Shown piece after piece: positions 24,664 to 33,716 of a stretch of DNA of 64,000 nucleotides; positions within the stretch are counted from its first letter, which is position 1; each line of letters opens with the position of its first letter. The stretch spans positions 248,001 through 312,000 of the forward strand of contig SVCA01000002.1 in NCBI GenBank assembly GCA_015058625.1, read 5' to 3'. The DNA is from Pseudoselenomonas ruminantium. Its GTDB lineage: Bacteria; Bacillota; Negativicutes; Selenomonadales; Selenomonadaceae. Both the position numbers and the translations under genes were made by a program. A model generated the notes under the pieces. That model was not told the origin of the DNA. It saw only the letters and a program-made list of their open reading frames with translations, and did no database searches.

Positions 24664-26052
24664 ATGATGATAATAAATGATGCGGAAGAAGATTTTCTGC
24701 ATAGGGTCACGAATCTAAAAGTTCAGCAAAAGTTTCGGCTGAAGCCGACCCAGACCATCTTGTTGAGTTTTGTGCTGATGATTGGCCTGGGAACATTGCT
24801 GCTCATGCTGCCGGTCAGTACCACAAACGGTGCGGGGCTGCCGATGATAGATGCGCTGTTCGTATCCACCTCGGCTTCCTGTGTTACCGGACTTACGGTA
24901 GTGGATGTGAAGAACGATTTGAGCTTCTTTGGCAAATGCGTTATGCTCATGCTGATTCAGGTGGGAGGTCTTGGGATTATGACCTTGGCTACCATGGCGG
25001 TGCATGCCATGGGCTATCGTTTCCGCTTGAAGCAGAGCCTTGTCCTGCAGGAATCCTTAAATCAAAGCGGGCGCGCAGGACTCTTTGGCCTGATTCGGCG
25101 CATGATTATCTATACCTTGGTGGTGGAGGGCTTTTTTGCCCTGCTGCTCACTTGGCATTTTTACCCGGAGTTTGGTTTGGCGGCTGTAGGCTATGGGATT
25201 TTCCATGCGGTGTCGGCTTTTTGCAATGCGGGTTTTGACCTGTTTGGCAACTATGACAGCCTTTGTCAGCGGCCGGATGATATATTCCTTATGGCGGGAA
25301 TCGGCCTGCCCATTATTCTGGGCGGGATAGGTTTTACCGTAATGTATGATGTGCTGCATGCAGGCGGCTGGCGGAAGTATTCCCTGCATACGAAGATTGT
25401 TCTGGTCAGTACATTGATTTTGATTATAGGTGGTACGCTCCTGATTTGGGGCATTGAAACAGGGAACAGTCATACCATCGGGGAAATGCCACTCGGGCAG
25501 CAAATAGCACATGCCGCGTTTATGTCGGTTTCCTGCCGGACGGCGGGCTTTAACTCCTTTGATTTGGCGCAATGCACACAGATTACCAAGCTGGTGATGA
25601 TTATTCTGATGTTTATCGGTGCCTCACCTTTATCTACTGGCGGCGGCATCAAGGGAACGACTTTTTTCGTCATCATGCGGTCGGTCTGGGCGGTCTTTCG
25701 CGGGGAGAGTGAACTTACGGTCTTTGGCCGGGCCATCAGCAAGGATTTGCGGGATCAGGCGTTTGCCATCTTTACCATTGGTACGCTTTGGGTGGTGTCC
25801 ATGGGAATATTACTTTCCATTATCGATGGTGAGGTACATGACCTCGAAGATGTGGTTTTTGAAACGGTGTCGGCTTTTGGCACGGTCGGTATGGGCATTG
25901 GCATTACCCTTAGCTGGAATGACTGGGGGAAGGGCCTTTTGGCACTGACCATGCTGCTGGGCAGGGTGGGGATTATGACCTTCATGCTGTCCTTTATTCG
26001 GCAGAAGCAATCTACGATCAAGCATCCGGAAGAAGATATTATGATTGGATAA
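24664..26052 (+). CDS. ktrB: Potassium uptake protein KtrB/TrkH
   Basis: The 462-residue K+ translocation subunit has four M1-P-M2 units. Selectivity-filter loops are visible as SASCVTGLTVVD, AVSAFCNAGFDLFG, SVSCRTAGFNSFD and TVSAFGTVGMGIG, each with the key Gly. A long N-terminal cytoplasmic stretch precedes the first helix. It would form a dimeric K+ (Na+-coupled) channel gated by the RCK protein encoded next. GGGGAGA precedes the ATG, and a structured leader lies upstream. Confidence 0.94.
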   Translation: MMIINDAEEDFLHRVTNLKVQQKFRLKPTQTILLSFVLMIGLGTLLLMLPVSTTNGAGLPMIDALFVSTSASCVTGLTVVDVKNDLSFFGKCVMLMLIQVGGLGIMTLATMAVHAMGYRFRLKQSLVLQESLNQSGRAGLFGLIRRMIIYTLVVEGFFALLLTWHFYPEFGLAAVGYGIFHAVSAFCNAGFDLFGNYDSLCQRPDDIFLMAGIGLPIILGGIGFTVMYDVLHAGGWRKYSLHTKIVLVSTLILIIGGTLLIWGIETGNSHTIGEMPLGQQIAHAAFMSVSCRTAGFNSFDLAQCTQITKLVMIILMFIGASPLSTGGGIKGTTFFVIMRSVWAVFRGESELTVFGRAISKDLRDQAFAIFTIGTLWVVSMGILLSIIDGEVHDLEDVVFETVSAFGTVGMGIGITLSWNDWGKGLLALTMLLGRVGIMTFMLSFIRQKQSTIKHPEEDIMIG

Positions 26053-26065
26053 GGAAGGGATAATT

Positions 26066-26722
26066 ATGGCAAAGAAACGTCAATTCGCGGTCTTGGGGCT
26101 GGGGCGTTTTGGTATCAGCGCAGCCCGGACACTCGAAGAAATGGGCTATGAAGTGCTGGGCGTAGATATGGATAGTAGTATCGTGTCATCGCTTACGGAA
26201 ATGCTTTCGCAGGTGGTAAGTTTTGATATGCGCGATGCCCGGGCTCTGGATCAGGTGGGGATTGGCAATTTTGATGCGGTAATCATTTCAGCCAAAAATC
26301 TTGAAGCCAGTCTGATGGCAACCATGCTTTGCAAGGAAAGGAATGTTCCCGAAATTTTGGTCAAGGCCATTGATGAACGCCATGCGGAAATGGCCCGCAG
26401 ACTTGGCGCAACCAAGATTGTCTTTTCGGAACGGGATATGGCCCGCCGTACGGTGATGCATCTGGTGTCGGATAATGCGGTGGATTATATTGATTTGGCT
26501 GGCAGTCTCAAGATTATCAATGTCAAAACGCCGAAAGGGCTTTTGGGCAAGACATTGCTGGAGGCCGATTTGCGGGGACGCTATAATGTCAACGTGGTGG
26601 CCATTCGTCATGGCCATGAAACCATGGTAACGCCATCGCCGGCTTATTGCTTTGCAGAGGGGGATAACATCTTCATTATCGGTAAGGAATCGTCCCTGGC
26701 AGAATTGGAAAAGGACTTTTGA
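26066..26722 (+). CDS. ktrA: KtrA, RCK regulatory subunit of K+ uptake
   Basis: The 218-residue protein starts at ATG 26066 behind AAGGAAGGG. The RCK_N domain shows the nucleotide-binding GLGRFGISAARTL and an Asp at the end of strand 2 (VLGVDMD). The C-terminal RCK_C domain spans about 140-218 (SLKIINVKTPKGLLGKTLLEADL). It forms an octameric ring that gates KtrB in response to ATP/ADP; RCK_C domains often bind c-di-AMP. It lies 13 bp after ktrB. Confidence 0.94.
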   Translation: MAKKRQFAVLGLGRFGISAARTLEEMGYEVLGVDMDSSIVSSLTEMLSQVVSFDMRDARALDQVGIGNFDAVIISAKNLEASLMATMLCKERNVPEILVKAIDERHAEMARRLGATKIVFSERDMARRTVMHLVSDNAVDYIDLAGSLKIINVKTPKGLLGKTLLEADLRGRYNVNVVAIRHGHETMVTPSPAYCFAEGDNIFIIGKESSLAELEKDF

Positions 26723-26741
26723 TTTTTTGACTTTTTATCAC

Positions 26742-26770
26742 TTGACTTTTTGTTTTATTCGCGGTATCAT
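26742..26770 (+). promoter_or_regulatory. Heat-shock operon promoter
   Basis: TTGACT (26742-26747), a 17-bp spacer and TATCAT (26765-26770). The CIRCE element starts 16 bp downstream of the -10, so HrcA binding would block this promoter. Confidence 0.7.
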
Positions 26771-26786
26771 TCTTATAGACTTAAAT

Positions 26787-26813
26787 TTAGCACTCATCAT
26801 TTCAGAGTGCTAA
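26787..26813. promoter_or_regulatory. CIRCE element (HrcA operator)
   Basis: TTAGCACTC and GAGTGCTAA flank nine bases, a perfect match to the consensus. It lies between promoter and hrcA start. Confidence 0.97.
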
Positions 26814-26836
26814 CAGAAGTCAGGAGGAGGGAGCAC

Positions 26837-27880
26837 ATGGCCGGTAAGCTGTATGAGCTGGATGAGCGCAAGCAGCGGGTGTTAAAGGCCGTTATTGATG
26901 ATTACATCGAATCGGCAGAGCCGGTAGGCTCCCGTGCATTGGCTCGCAAACATGATTTGGGGGTGAGTCCGGCCACCATCCGCAACGAGATGGCGGATTT
27001 GGAAATGCTGGGGTATCTTCAGCATCTGCACACCTCATCGGGACGGGTGCCATCCTCCAAGGGCTATCGCTTTTATGTGGACGGTCTGATTCCGCCCAAG
27101 CCTGTAAGTGATGAAGAAAAAGCACTGATTGACCGCTGGTATAAGACCAGGGTGCAGCGAATTGACCAGGTCTTTGAGGAAACAGCTAAGCTGATATCGG
27201 CGGTGACCAAGAATGTTTCGTTGGTACTGGCGCCGCAGATGACACAGGCCCAGTTCCGCTGCCTGCAGTTCCTGCCGCTGGACAGTCGCAGGGTTATCAC
27301 GGTGCTGATGACGGATGCAGGCTTTATCGAAAACAAGATTATGGAGATGCCGGAAGGTGCAGAGTTCGAGGACTTCCAGCGCATGGCGGCGGTTATCAAC
27401 AAGAATCTGGTCGGCCATACACTGCAGACAATCGAGCATCACTCGCTGGCAGAAATCCGGGATGAAATCCGGGACGAAGGCCTTTATGAATCGGCCTTGT
27501 CCATCATCCAGCGGGCGCTTGACACCGGCAAGCAGGAACGCCTCTACTTAGGCGGAACGACCAAGATGCTGGAACAGCCCGAATACCATGATGTGGAAAA
27601 GGTCAAGCATATGCTCATGACCCTTGAAGAAGAAGAACTCATGAAGGATATTTTAAGAGCTCATATCGGTGATGGCTTGGAAGTCACCATCGGTCAGGAG
27701 AACGAGGACAGCCACTTCAAGGACAGCAGCATCATCACCGCGACCTACCACTTGGACGGGGAGCTTCTGGGCACCATTGCAGTGCTGGGGCCGACCCGCA
27801 TGGAGTACGCCAAGGCCATGAGCCTCTTGGAGTACATGAACAGTAATCTGACACAGGTTATTAAACGCTTTCACTGGTAG
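26837..27880 (+). CDS. hrcA: Heat-inducible transcription repressor HrcA
   Basis: The 347-residue repressor starts at ATG 26837 behind GGAGGAGGGAG. It has an N-terminal winged helix (RKQRVLKAVIDDYIESAEPVGSRALARK, then VSPATIRNEMADLEMLGYL) and HTSSGRVPSSKGYRFYVD, followed by the GAF-like dimerisation region and IAVLGPTRMEYAKAMSLLEYM near the end. It represses this operon through the adjacent CIRCE element and depends on GroEL for folding. Confidence 0.96.
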   Translation: MAGKLYELDERKQRVLKAVIDDYIESAEPVGSRALARKHDLGVSPATIRNEMADLEMLGYLQHLHTSSGRVPSSKGYRFYVDGLIPPKPVSDEEKALIDRWYKTRVQRIDQVFEETAKLISAVTKNVSLVLAPQMTQAQFRCLQFLPLDSRRVITVLMTDAGFIENKIMEMPEGAEFEDFQRMAAVINKNLVGHTLQTIEHHSLAEIRDEIRDEGLYESALSIIQRALDTGKQERLYLGGTTKMLEQPEYHDVEKVKHMLMTLEEEELMKDILRAHIGDGLEVTIGQENEDSHFKDSSIITATYHLDGELLGTIAVLGPTRMEYAKAMSLLEYMNSNLTQVIKRFHW

Positions 27881-27929
27881 CTGCCAGTATTGGAGCGAAA
27901 TATAAATACCTTGGAAAGAGGTGAAGGAA

Positions 27930-28547
27930 TTGCCATCATTCATGAAAGATGAATTAAAGAAGAAGGATGAGCAAAAGCTGGAGGAAATGCAGCAGGAAAT
28001 CAATGCTGTCGATGCTGATGAAGCCGATGAGGCAGAAGAAGCAGCCAGCGAAAGCGCAGAAAGTGAAAATGAAGAAACTCAGGAACCTCAGGACGAAGCT
28101 GCTGCCCAGATTGAAAAATTGACGGCAGAGCTCAAGGAGAAGGAAGACCGTGTCCTGCGCCTGCAGGCGGATTTTGAAAATTTCCGCCGCCGCACGAGCA
28201 AGGAAAAGGAAGAACTCTCCGCTGTGGTTACCCAGGGAATGCTCAAAGATATGCTGCCGCTTTTGGATAACTTCGAGCGCGCTATGGCCGCCGAAGCCAA
28301 AGACGGTGAGGCTTTCCAGAAGGGCGTGGAAATGATTTTCACGCAGTTCACGGAAATCCTCAAGAAGAACGGCCTCGAACATATCGAAGTAGAAGGTCAG
28401 AAATTTGACCCGAACTTCCATCAGGCCGTGATGCGCGTGCAGGATGCAGATATGGAAGATGATGACATCGCCCAGGAACTGCAGAAGGGCTACATGGTCA
28501 AAGGCCATGTAATCCGTCCGAGCATGGTGCAGGTAGTTGCTAATTAA
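27930..28547 (+). CDS. grpE: GrpE nucleotide exchange factor
   Basis: About 205 residues. The acidic N-terminal tail (many Glu, Asp and Ala) leads into a long coiled coil (AQIEKLTAELKEKEDRVLRLQADFENFRRR) and the C-terminal beta domain (FDPNFHQAVMRV, GYMVKGHVIRPSMV). It releases ADP from DnaK. The start is uncertain: TTG 27930 fits AGAGGTG best, with GTG 27921 and ATG 27942 as alternatives. It lies between hrcA and dnaK. Confidence 0.95.
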   Translation: MPSFMKDELKKKDEQKLEEMQQEINAVDADEADEAEEAASESAESENEETQEPQDEAAAQIEKLTAELKEKEDRVLRLQADFENFRRRTSKEKEELSAVVTQGMLKDMLPLLDNFERAMAAEAKDGEAFQKGVEMIFTQFTEILKKNGLEHIEVEGQKFDPNFHQAVMRVQDADMEDDDIAQELQKGYMVKGHVIRPSMVQVVAN

Positions 28548-28649
28548 TTCGTTAATGAAGTTTTACTACGAAATTTTAACGAGTCAAGCCTGCAAGGCGC
28601 AGAATCGTTTAGATTTCGTGTAAGGGCGTAGTTTTTAGGAGGATATATC

Positions 28650-30500
28650 ATGTCAAAAGTTATTGGTATTGACTTAGGTACGACGAACTCCGTTGTATCC
28701 GTTATGGAAGGCGGCGAACCGACCGTTATCACGAACCCGGAAGGCAGCCGTATCACCCCGTCTGTTGTTGGTTTCACGAAGGACGGCCAGCGCCTCGTTG
28801 GTCAGCTGGCTAAGCGTCAGGCTGTGTCCAACCCGGACCGCACGATTGCTTCCATCAAGCGCCATATGGGCGAAAATGACTACAAGGTCAGCATTGATGG
28901 CAAGGATTACACCCCGCAGGAAATCTCCGCTATGGTTCTGCAGAAGCTGAAAGCTGACGCCGAAGCATATCTCGGTGAAACCGTAAGCCAGGCTGTAATC
29001 ACGGTTCCGGCTTACTTCAACGACAGCCAGCGTCAGGCTACCAAAGATGCTGGTAAGATTGCTGGCCTCGAAGTTTTGCGTATCATCAACGAACCGACGG
29101 CAGCTGCCCTGGCTTACGGCCTCGACAAGGACGAAGACGAAACGGTTCTCGTATTCGACCTCGGCGGTGGTACGTTCGATGTATCTATCCTCGAACTCTC
29201 CAGCGGTGCATTTGAGGTTCTCGCCACCAGCGGTGATACTCACCTCGGCGGTGACGATTTCGACCAGAAGATTATGGACTGGATGGTAGAAGAATTCAAG
29301 AAGGAAAACAGCATTGATTTGTCCCAGGACAAGATGGCTGCTCAGCGTTTGAAGGAAGCTGCTGAAAAAGCTAAGATTGAGCTTTCCAGCATGACCCAGA
29401 CGAACATCAACCTGCCGTTCATCACGGCTGATGCTACGGGCCCGAAACACCTCGACCTCACGCTGTCCCGCGCTAAGTTCGATGAACTGACCCGTGACCT
29501 CGTAGAACGCACGATGGAACCGACCCGCAAGGCTATGGCTGATGCTGAACTTACCGGCAGTGATATCAACAAGGTAATTCTCGTCGGTGGTTCTTCCCGT
29601 ATCCCGGCTGTGCAGGAAGCTATCCGTCAGTTCCTGGCCAAAGAACCGTCCAAGGGCGTTAACCCGGATGAATGCGTATCCGTTGGTGCTGCTATTCAGG
29701 GCGGTGTACTGGTCGGCGAAGTCAAGGACGTACTGCTCCTCGACGTTACGCCGCTGTCTCTGGGCATCGAAACCCTCGGCGGTGTCTGCACGAAGATCAT
29801 CGAGCGCAACACGACGATTCCGACGCACAAGAGCCAGATATTCTCCACGGCTGCGGATAACCAGCCGTCCGTTGATATCCATGTTCTGCAGGGTGAACGC
29901 GAAATGGCTGCCGGCAACAAGACGCTGGGCCGTTTCGAACTCTCCGATATTCCTCCTGCACCGCGTGGGGTTCCTAAGATTGAAGTTTCCTTCGATATCG
30001 ATGCCAACGGTATTGTGAAAGTATCCGCAAAAGACCTCGGCACGGGCAAGGAACAGAAGATTACGATTAAGTCCGACAGCGGTATGAGCAAGGAAGATAT
30101 TGACCGTATGGTTAAGGAAGCCGAAGCTCATGCAGCTGAAGATAAGAAGCAGAAAGAAGCCGTTGAGGTTAAGAACCAGGGCGAAAGCCTTGCATATCAG
30201 GCTGAAAAGACCCTGAAAGACCTCGGCGACAAAGCGGACAAGACGCAGGCTGCTAATGTTCAGGCTGGTATTGACAAGCTCAAGGAAGCCCTCAAGGGTG
30301 GCGACACCGATGCCATCAAGAAGGCTACGGAAGAACTGCAGAAGCTGATTTATGAAATGAGCGCCGCAGCATATCAGCAGACTCAGGCCGCAGGCGCACA
30401 GGGTGCTCCGGGAGCTGATGCCGGTGCACAGCAGCAGGCCAAGGCTGATGATGATGTAGTCGATGCCGAATATACGGAAGTCAAAGACGACAAGAAATAA
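28650..30500 (+). CDS. dnaK: Chaperone DnaK (Hsp70)
   Basis: The 616-residue Hsp70 starts [20 protein letters not shown] behind GGAGGATA. The nucleotide-binding domain includes [14 protein letters not shown] and [11 protein letters not shown]. The linker and substrate domain begin at [19 protein letters not shown], and the Ala/Gly/Gln-rich lid tail ends [10 protein letters not shown]. As in most Firmicutes it lacks the 24-residue insertion found in proteobacterial DnaK. Codon use is strongly biased (highly expressed). Confidence 0.98.
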   Translation: MSKVIGIDLGTTNSVVSVMEGGEPTVITNPEGSRITPSVVGFTKDGQRLVGQLAKRQAVSNPDRTIASIKRHMGENDYKVSIDGKDYTPQEISAMVLQKLKADAEAYLGETVSQAVITVPAYFNDSQRQATKDAGKIAGLEVLRIINEPTAAALAYGLDKDEDETVLVFDLGGGTFDVSILELSSGAFEVLATSGDTHLGGDDFDQKIMDWMVEEFKKENSIDLSQDKMAAQRLKEAAEKAKIELSSMTQTNINLPFITADATGPKHLDLTLSRAKFDELTRDLVERTMEPTRKAMADAELTGSDINKVILVGGSSRIPAVQEAIRQFLAKEPSKGVNPDECVSVGAAIQGGVLVGEVKDVLLLDVTPLSLGIETLGGVCTKIIERNTTIPTHKSQIFSTAADNQPSVDIHVLQGEREMAAGNKTLGRFELSDIPPAPRGVPKIEVSFDIDANGIVKVSAKDLGTGKEQKITIKSDSGMSKEDIDRMVKEAEAHAAEDKKQKEAVEVKNQGESLAYQAEKTLKDLGDKADKTQAANVQAGIDKLKEALKGGDTDAIKKATEELQKLIYEMSAAAYQQTQAAGAQGAPGADAGAQQQAKADDDVVDAEYTEVKDDKK

Positions 30501-30520
30501 TTAGAGGTTTTTGATGGATT

Positions 30521-30544
30521 ATTGGGAGCCGCATGGCTCCCAAT
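30521..30544 (+). terminator. Intra-operon terminator between dnaK and dnaJ
   Basis: ATTGGGAGCC-GCAT-GGCTCCCAAT is a perfect 10-bp stem followed by AGTTTTT. It probably lowers dnaJ output relative to dnaK. Confidence 0.8.
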
Positions 30545-30565
30545 AGTTTTTAAGGATGGTGCAAC

Positions 30566-31735
30566 GTGAGCGAAAAACGCGATTATTATGAGGTGCTGGG
30601 CGTTGATAGAAACGCTACGGATAAAGAACTCAAAAAAGCAAGAAATAAAATGGCCCTCAAATATCATCCCGACCGTAATCCTGACAATCCCAAGGAAGCG
30701 GAAGAAAAAATGAAGGAGGTCAATGAGGCATATGATGTCCTCAAAGACCCGCAGAAAAGGGCGGCCTATGATCGGTATGGCCACGCTGCTTTTGCCAATG
30801 GTACGGGAGCTGGTGCTGGAGATGGCGGCTTTGGCTTCGGCGGGACTGGCTTTGGTTTCGGCGGACCTGACGGTTTTGATATGGGCGATATCTTCGAAAG
30901 TTTCTTTGGCGGTGGCGGCCGCCGTCGTTCTGGCCGTCCCGGTCCGGAACGCGGCAGCGACCTGCGTTATGATTTGGAAATCACCTTTGAAGAAGCGGCC
31001 TTTGGCAAAGAAGCTGAGCTGAATGTTCCCCGCACGGAACAGTGCGACCACTGTCATGGTACGGGCGCAGCGCCGGGGACCAGCCCGGAAACCTGCCCGG
31101 ATTGTAATGGTACGGGTACCCGTCAGACCGTGGCCAATACGCCCTTTGGCCGCATGGTCAATCAGACCACCTGCGGACGCTGTCATGGGACAGGCAAGAT
31201 TGTCAAGAATCCTTGCTCGAGCTGTAACGGCACGGGCCGCAAGAAGGTTACGCGGAAAATCAAGGTCAATATCCCGAAAGGCGTGGACAATGGTTCCCGC
31301 GTGCGCGTAAGCGGTGGCGGTGAAGCCGGTGTTCGCGGCGGCGGCAATGGTGACCTTTACGTTTACATCTTTATCCGTCCGCATAAGATTTTCCAGCGTG
31401 AGGGCTATGATGTAATCGTGGAAGTGCCCATTTCCTTTGTACAGGCTGCACTCGGCGACAAGGTTCAGGTGCCGACCATTGATGGTACGGTGGAAGTCAA
31501 GGTACCTGCCGGCACGCAGTCGGGCAAAATCCTGCGCTTGCGTGAGCGCGGTATTCCGCACCTGCGCGGCAATGGACGCGGTGACGAGCATGTGGTCATC
31601 AAGGTGCTCACGCCGCAGAACCTCAACCAGCGCCAGAAGGAACTCCTTAAAGAGTTCGGCGAAATCAGCGGGGATAAGGTGAATCCGGAGCAGAAGAGCT
31701 TCCTGGATAACATCAAGAATCTCTTCAAAAAGTAA
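30566..31735 (+). CDS. dnaJ: Chaperone DnaJ (Hsp40)
   Basis: The 389-residue type I Hsp40 starts at GTG 30566. The J domain carries HPD (KYHPDRNPDN), followed by a Gly/Phe-rich linker. Four zinc repeats are present (CDHCHGTG, CPDCNGTG, CGRCHGTG, CSSCNGTG), then the C-terminal substrate-binding domains. It stimulates DnaK ATPase and delivers clients. It closes the heat-shock operon. Confidence 0.97.
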   Translation: MSEKRDYYEVLGVDRNATDKELKKARNKMALKYHPDRNPDNPKEAEEKMKEVNEAYDVLKDPQKRAAYDRYGHAAFANGTGAGAGDGGFGFGGTGFGFGGPDGFDMGDIFESFFGGGGRRRSGRPGPERGSDLRYDLEITFEEAAFGKEAELNVPRTEQCDHCHGTGAAPGTSPETCPDCNGTGTRQTVANTPFGRMVNQTTCGRCHGTGKIVKNPCSSCNGTGRKKVTRKIKVNIPKGVDNGSRVRVSGGGEAGVRGGGNGDLYVYIFIRPHKIFQREGYDVIVEVPISFVQAALGDKVQVPTIDGTVEVKVPAGTQSGKILRLRERGIPHLRGNGRGDEHVVIKVLTPQNLNQRQKELLKEFGEISGDKVNPEQKSFLDNIKNLFKK

Positions 31736-31746
31736 ATAGTTCGTCG

Positions 31747-31951
31747 CGTGGCGGCAGGGCAGGTGACTGTCTGCACTGCGCTATGACCTTTGGCTAAAAA
31801 TCTTTTTTGCCTTTTATAAAACGCAAAGTACTTAAACTCACTTCGTTCAGACAAAAGTACTTTGCGTTTTTTTTGTGGTGGGCAAAAAAGATTTTCTTAA
31901 CGCCAAAGGCCAAACGCTTCGCCGCAGACAGTCACCTGCCCTGCCGCCACG
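31747..31951. repeat. 205-bp imperfect inverted repeat after dnaJ
   Basis: The outer arms are 28 bp and perfect: 31747-31774 (starts CGTGGCGGCAGGGCAGGTGA) against 31924-31951. A middle block pairs imperfectly (ATCTTTTTTGCC near 31800 with GGGCAAAAAAGATTTT near 31880). The centre has AAACGCAAAGTACTT with AAGTACTTTGCGTTT plus T8, which is a good dnaJ terminator. There is no coding potential. The element could be a MITE-like insertion or a large terminator; no target-site duplication is evident. It fills most of the 305-base gap between dnaJ and the next gene. Confidence 0.75.
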
Positions 31952-31985
31952 AAGTTAAATCCTTTCTCTTTTGAGGACGAGAAGT

Positions 31986-32024
31986 AAAAAAAGACCTCGC
32001 ATTGAATTGCGTGGTCTCTTTTTG
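31986..32024. terminator. Terminator of the OB-fold gene
   Basis: AAAAAAGACC...GCA and TGC...GGTCTCTTTTT pair around TTGAAT. It lies just past the stop of the reverse-strand gene at 32041. Confidence 0.65.
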
Positions 32025-32040
32025 TAAGAGTAGATATGAT

Positions 32041-32541
32041 TCACTGAGCGGGTTCAATCTTATCCATTTTTAGCCTGTACCCCATTAGATCGCCTACTTC
32101 TGTGATTGTTCCATATATTACAACGTTTTGTTTCTTCTTTAATTTAAGAACAGCATCTTTTAACTGTTGATTTTTGCCGTCAATAGAGCAGCTAACGTGC
32201 ATCATCGAATATTTGGCTTCTGTGCCATCAATAGATATATATTTCAAATCTGAATCAATGTTTCCTACATAGCCGCCAATGATCTTTACGTCCTTGCCTT
32301 TGTAATTCTGGTTTGCAGCTGCCGCATTATCTTTTGCTTCGGCAAGCAAAACGTTAATGTCAGCGTCATTGTATACCTTTTGTTTAGCATCTTGTTTCTG
32401 AGCTGGCGCGGATGAACTGGTAGAGGACTTAGACGAAGTAGAATTGTTATCCTTGTCTCCTCCTCCTATCAACGAACCAATAACACCCAATACAACAACA
32501 ACGCCTATTACCCCAAGGCAACCTGTCTTAAATTTCCCCAT
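32041..32541 (-). CDS. Membrane-anchored OB-fold (tRNA_anti-like) protein
   Basis: The 166-residue protein has an N-terminal hydrophobic anchor (about 8-27, GVIGVVVVLGVIGSLIGGG) and a Ser/Thr/Lys-rich linker to about 55. A C-terminal domain of about 110 residues resembles the tRNA_anti-like OB fold (PF12869): INVLLAEAKDNAAAANQNYKGKDVKIIG, then VVIYGTITEVGDLMGYRLKMDKI. The cysteine at residue 8 is not in a clear lipobox. These proteins are found at cell surfaces with unknown ligand. AAGGGAG precedes the ATG. Confidence 0.7.
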   Translation of the reverse strand: MGKFKTGCLGVIGVVVVLGVIGSLIGGGDKDNNSTSSKSSTSSSAPAQKQDAKQKVYNDADINVLLAEAKDNAAAANQNYKGKDVKIIGGYVGNIDSDLKYISIDGTEAKYSMMHVSCSIDGKNQQLKDAVLKLKKKQNVVIYGTITEVGDLMGYRLKMDKIEPAQ

Positions 32542-32903
32542 GATTTTACATCTCCCTTCACATATATAAGTTCATAGGGTAGTCCATTGTATACGTACAT
32601 ACTTCGCCCCCCCCCGGATTTTCCTGCATGTATATGAAAAAATTTTTATAACTTCGGTTTTTACCTGTAAACAGTCGTGCAAGTCGTATCCAGAAAGCGT
32701 GTCTTAATGGTTGACTAAAAGCACCATAACGCGTGGTTCTACAGCTATGTGGCAAAATTTATGCCTGACTGGCAGGAAATTTGGGCGTGCTTGAATAATC
32801 TAATAGAGCAGGATAAGTGAATCCGTGGTTAGAATAATTTAAGTTACAGCTGTAAATGTACGATAAACATTATATTATAGTGAAATGGTGAGGAGGGGTA
32901 AAG
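32542..32903. other. Intergenic region with a C9 homopolymer
   Basis: This 362-base gap between divergent genes has no convincing gene. It contains nine consecutive C (32607-32615), which are G on the strand of the upstream region of the OB-fold gene. A TATACAAT sequence follows it on that strand. An A/T-rich stretch with TATATTATAG near 32872 may be the forward promoter of the exported protein at 32904. A 65-codon reverse frame here (32558-32755) shows no recognisable protein features. Confidence 0.5.
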
Positions 32904-33566
32904 ATGGTAAAGGCAATGTCGAAAAACTTTGTGCAAAACTGGCGGTGGTTGCTTGTTCTGTGTTTGCTCATGGCTTATCCGCTGGCGGCCAGTGCAGAGA
33001 AGATTAACTGGGTGGATGAACACTATGATTTTACGCGGGTGAAGAAGGCCATTGTTTATGACGTGGTCGTAGTTGACAAGTCAGAAATCGACAACGATTT
33101 GATTGAGGCGGTCATGCTGGAGGAATACCTTAAAACAGCAGCCCGCCCGCCGTATAAGATGATTAGAGCTGACAAGACTGTTGCGATTTCGCCCGGCAGT
33201 CCGCTGGAGGGCGCGGATATCTATGTTATGGCGGAGATGCTGAAATGGCATAATGATTCCTATGTCATTGATGCCTATACTTCTTGGGAAACGCGTACTT
33301 CCACCCGTAAAGTAAAATGGTCGGATGGAACCTGGCATGAGGAAAGATATAATTACACGGTGCCAGTCTATCATCCAGCTCGCACCGTACCGACTTCCAC
33401 GGTGCGCGTTCGTTTTGATGTGTATGATGCCAAGACGGGCAAGAAGGTTATGAGCCGGGACGAACTGCGTAAGCGTGACAGTTCAGACCATGGACAGCAG
33501 GGAATCTTTGGCCGCATCAGCAAAAAGTTCTTTGATGATTTAGGCGATAAAATAAAAAATGAATAA
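32904..33566 (+). CDS. Exported protein of unknown function
   Basis: The 220-residue protein begins with a clear signal peptide (WRWLLVLCLLMAYPLAASA, cleavage after residue 31). The mature part has a beta-strand-rich pattern with VYDVVVVDKSEI, ADIYVMAEMLKWHNDSYVIDAYTSWETRTS and STVRVRFDVYDAKTGKKVMSRDELR. This alternation resembles small periplasmic or outer-membrane-associated domains, but I recognise no family. GGAGGGG precedes the ATG. It is monocistronic. Confidence 0.7.
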   Translation: MVKAMSKNFVQNWRWLLVLCLLMAYPLAASAEKINWVDEHYDFTRVKKAIVYDVVVVDKSEIDNDLIEAVMLEEYLKTAARPPYKMIRADKTVAISPGSPLEGADIYVMAEMLKWHNDSYVIDAYTSWETRTSTRKVKWSDGTWHEERYNYTVPVYHPARTVPTSTVRVRFDVYDAKTGKKVMSRDELRKRDSSDHGQQGIFGRISKKFFDDLGDKIKNE

Positions 33567-33582
33567 GTAGAGGCAAGAGAAA

Positions 33583-33637
33583 CAGGCGCTGTGAAGAACG
33601 TGATGAATTTATCGTCCGCATATTCACCGCGCCTTTC
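33583..33637 (+). terminator. Probable terminator after the exported protein
   Basis: GGCGC-T-GTGAA pairs with TTCAC-C-GCGCC around an inner partial stem. Only a short T stretch (TTTCCTG) follows, so efficiency is uncertain. Confidence 0.5.
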
Positions 33638-33670
33638 CTGATTTTCACATAATCGTATGGAGAAATGTGC

Positions 33671-33676
33671 TATAAT
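33671..33676 (+). promoter_or_regulatory. Extended -10 promoter of fliB
   Basis: TGCTATAAT at 33668-33676 is a perfect extended -10 box about 40 bases before the start codon. No good -35 is seen. Confidence 0.55.
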
Positions 33677-33716
33677 ATAGCGTATCTTTATCTGTGTATA
33701 TAAGAGGAGTGTTGGT

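Noticed and set aside
28674..30131. A 485-codon open frame antisense to dnaK
   Set aside because: Known type of spurious antisense frame over highly biased dnaK codons.
32558..32755. A 65-codon reverse frame upstream of the OB-fold gene
   Set aside because: It runs through the homopolymer tract, has no ribosome-binding site, and its composition does not look like a real protein.
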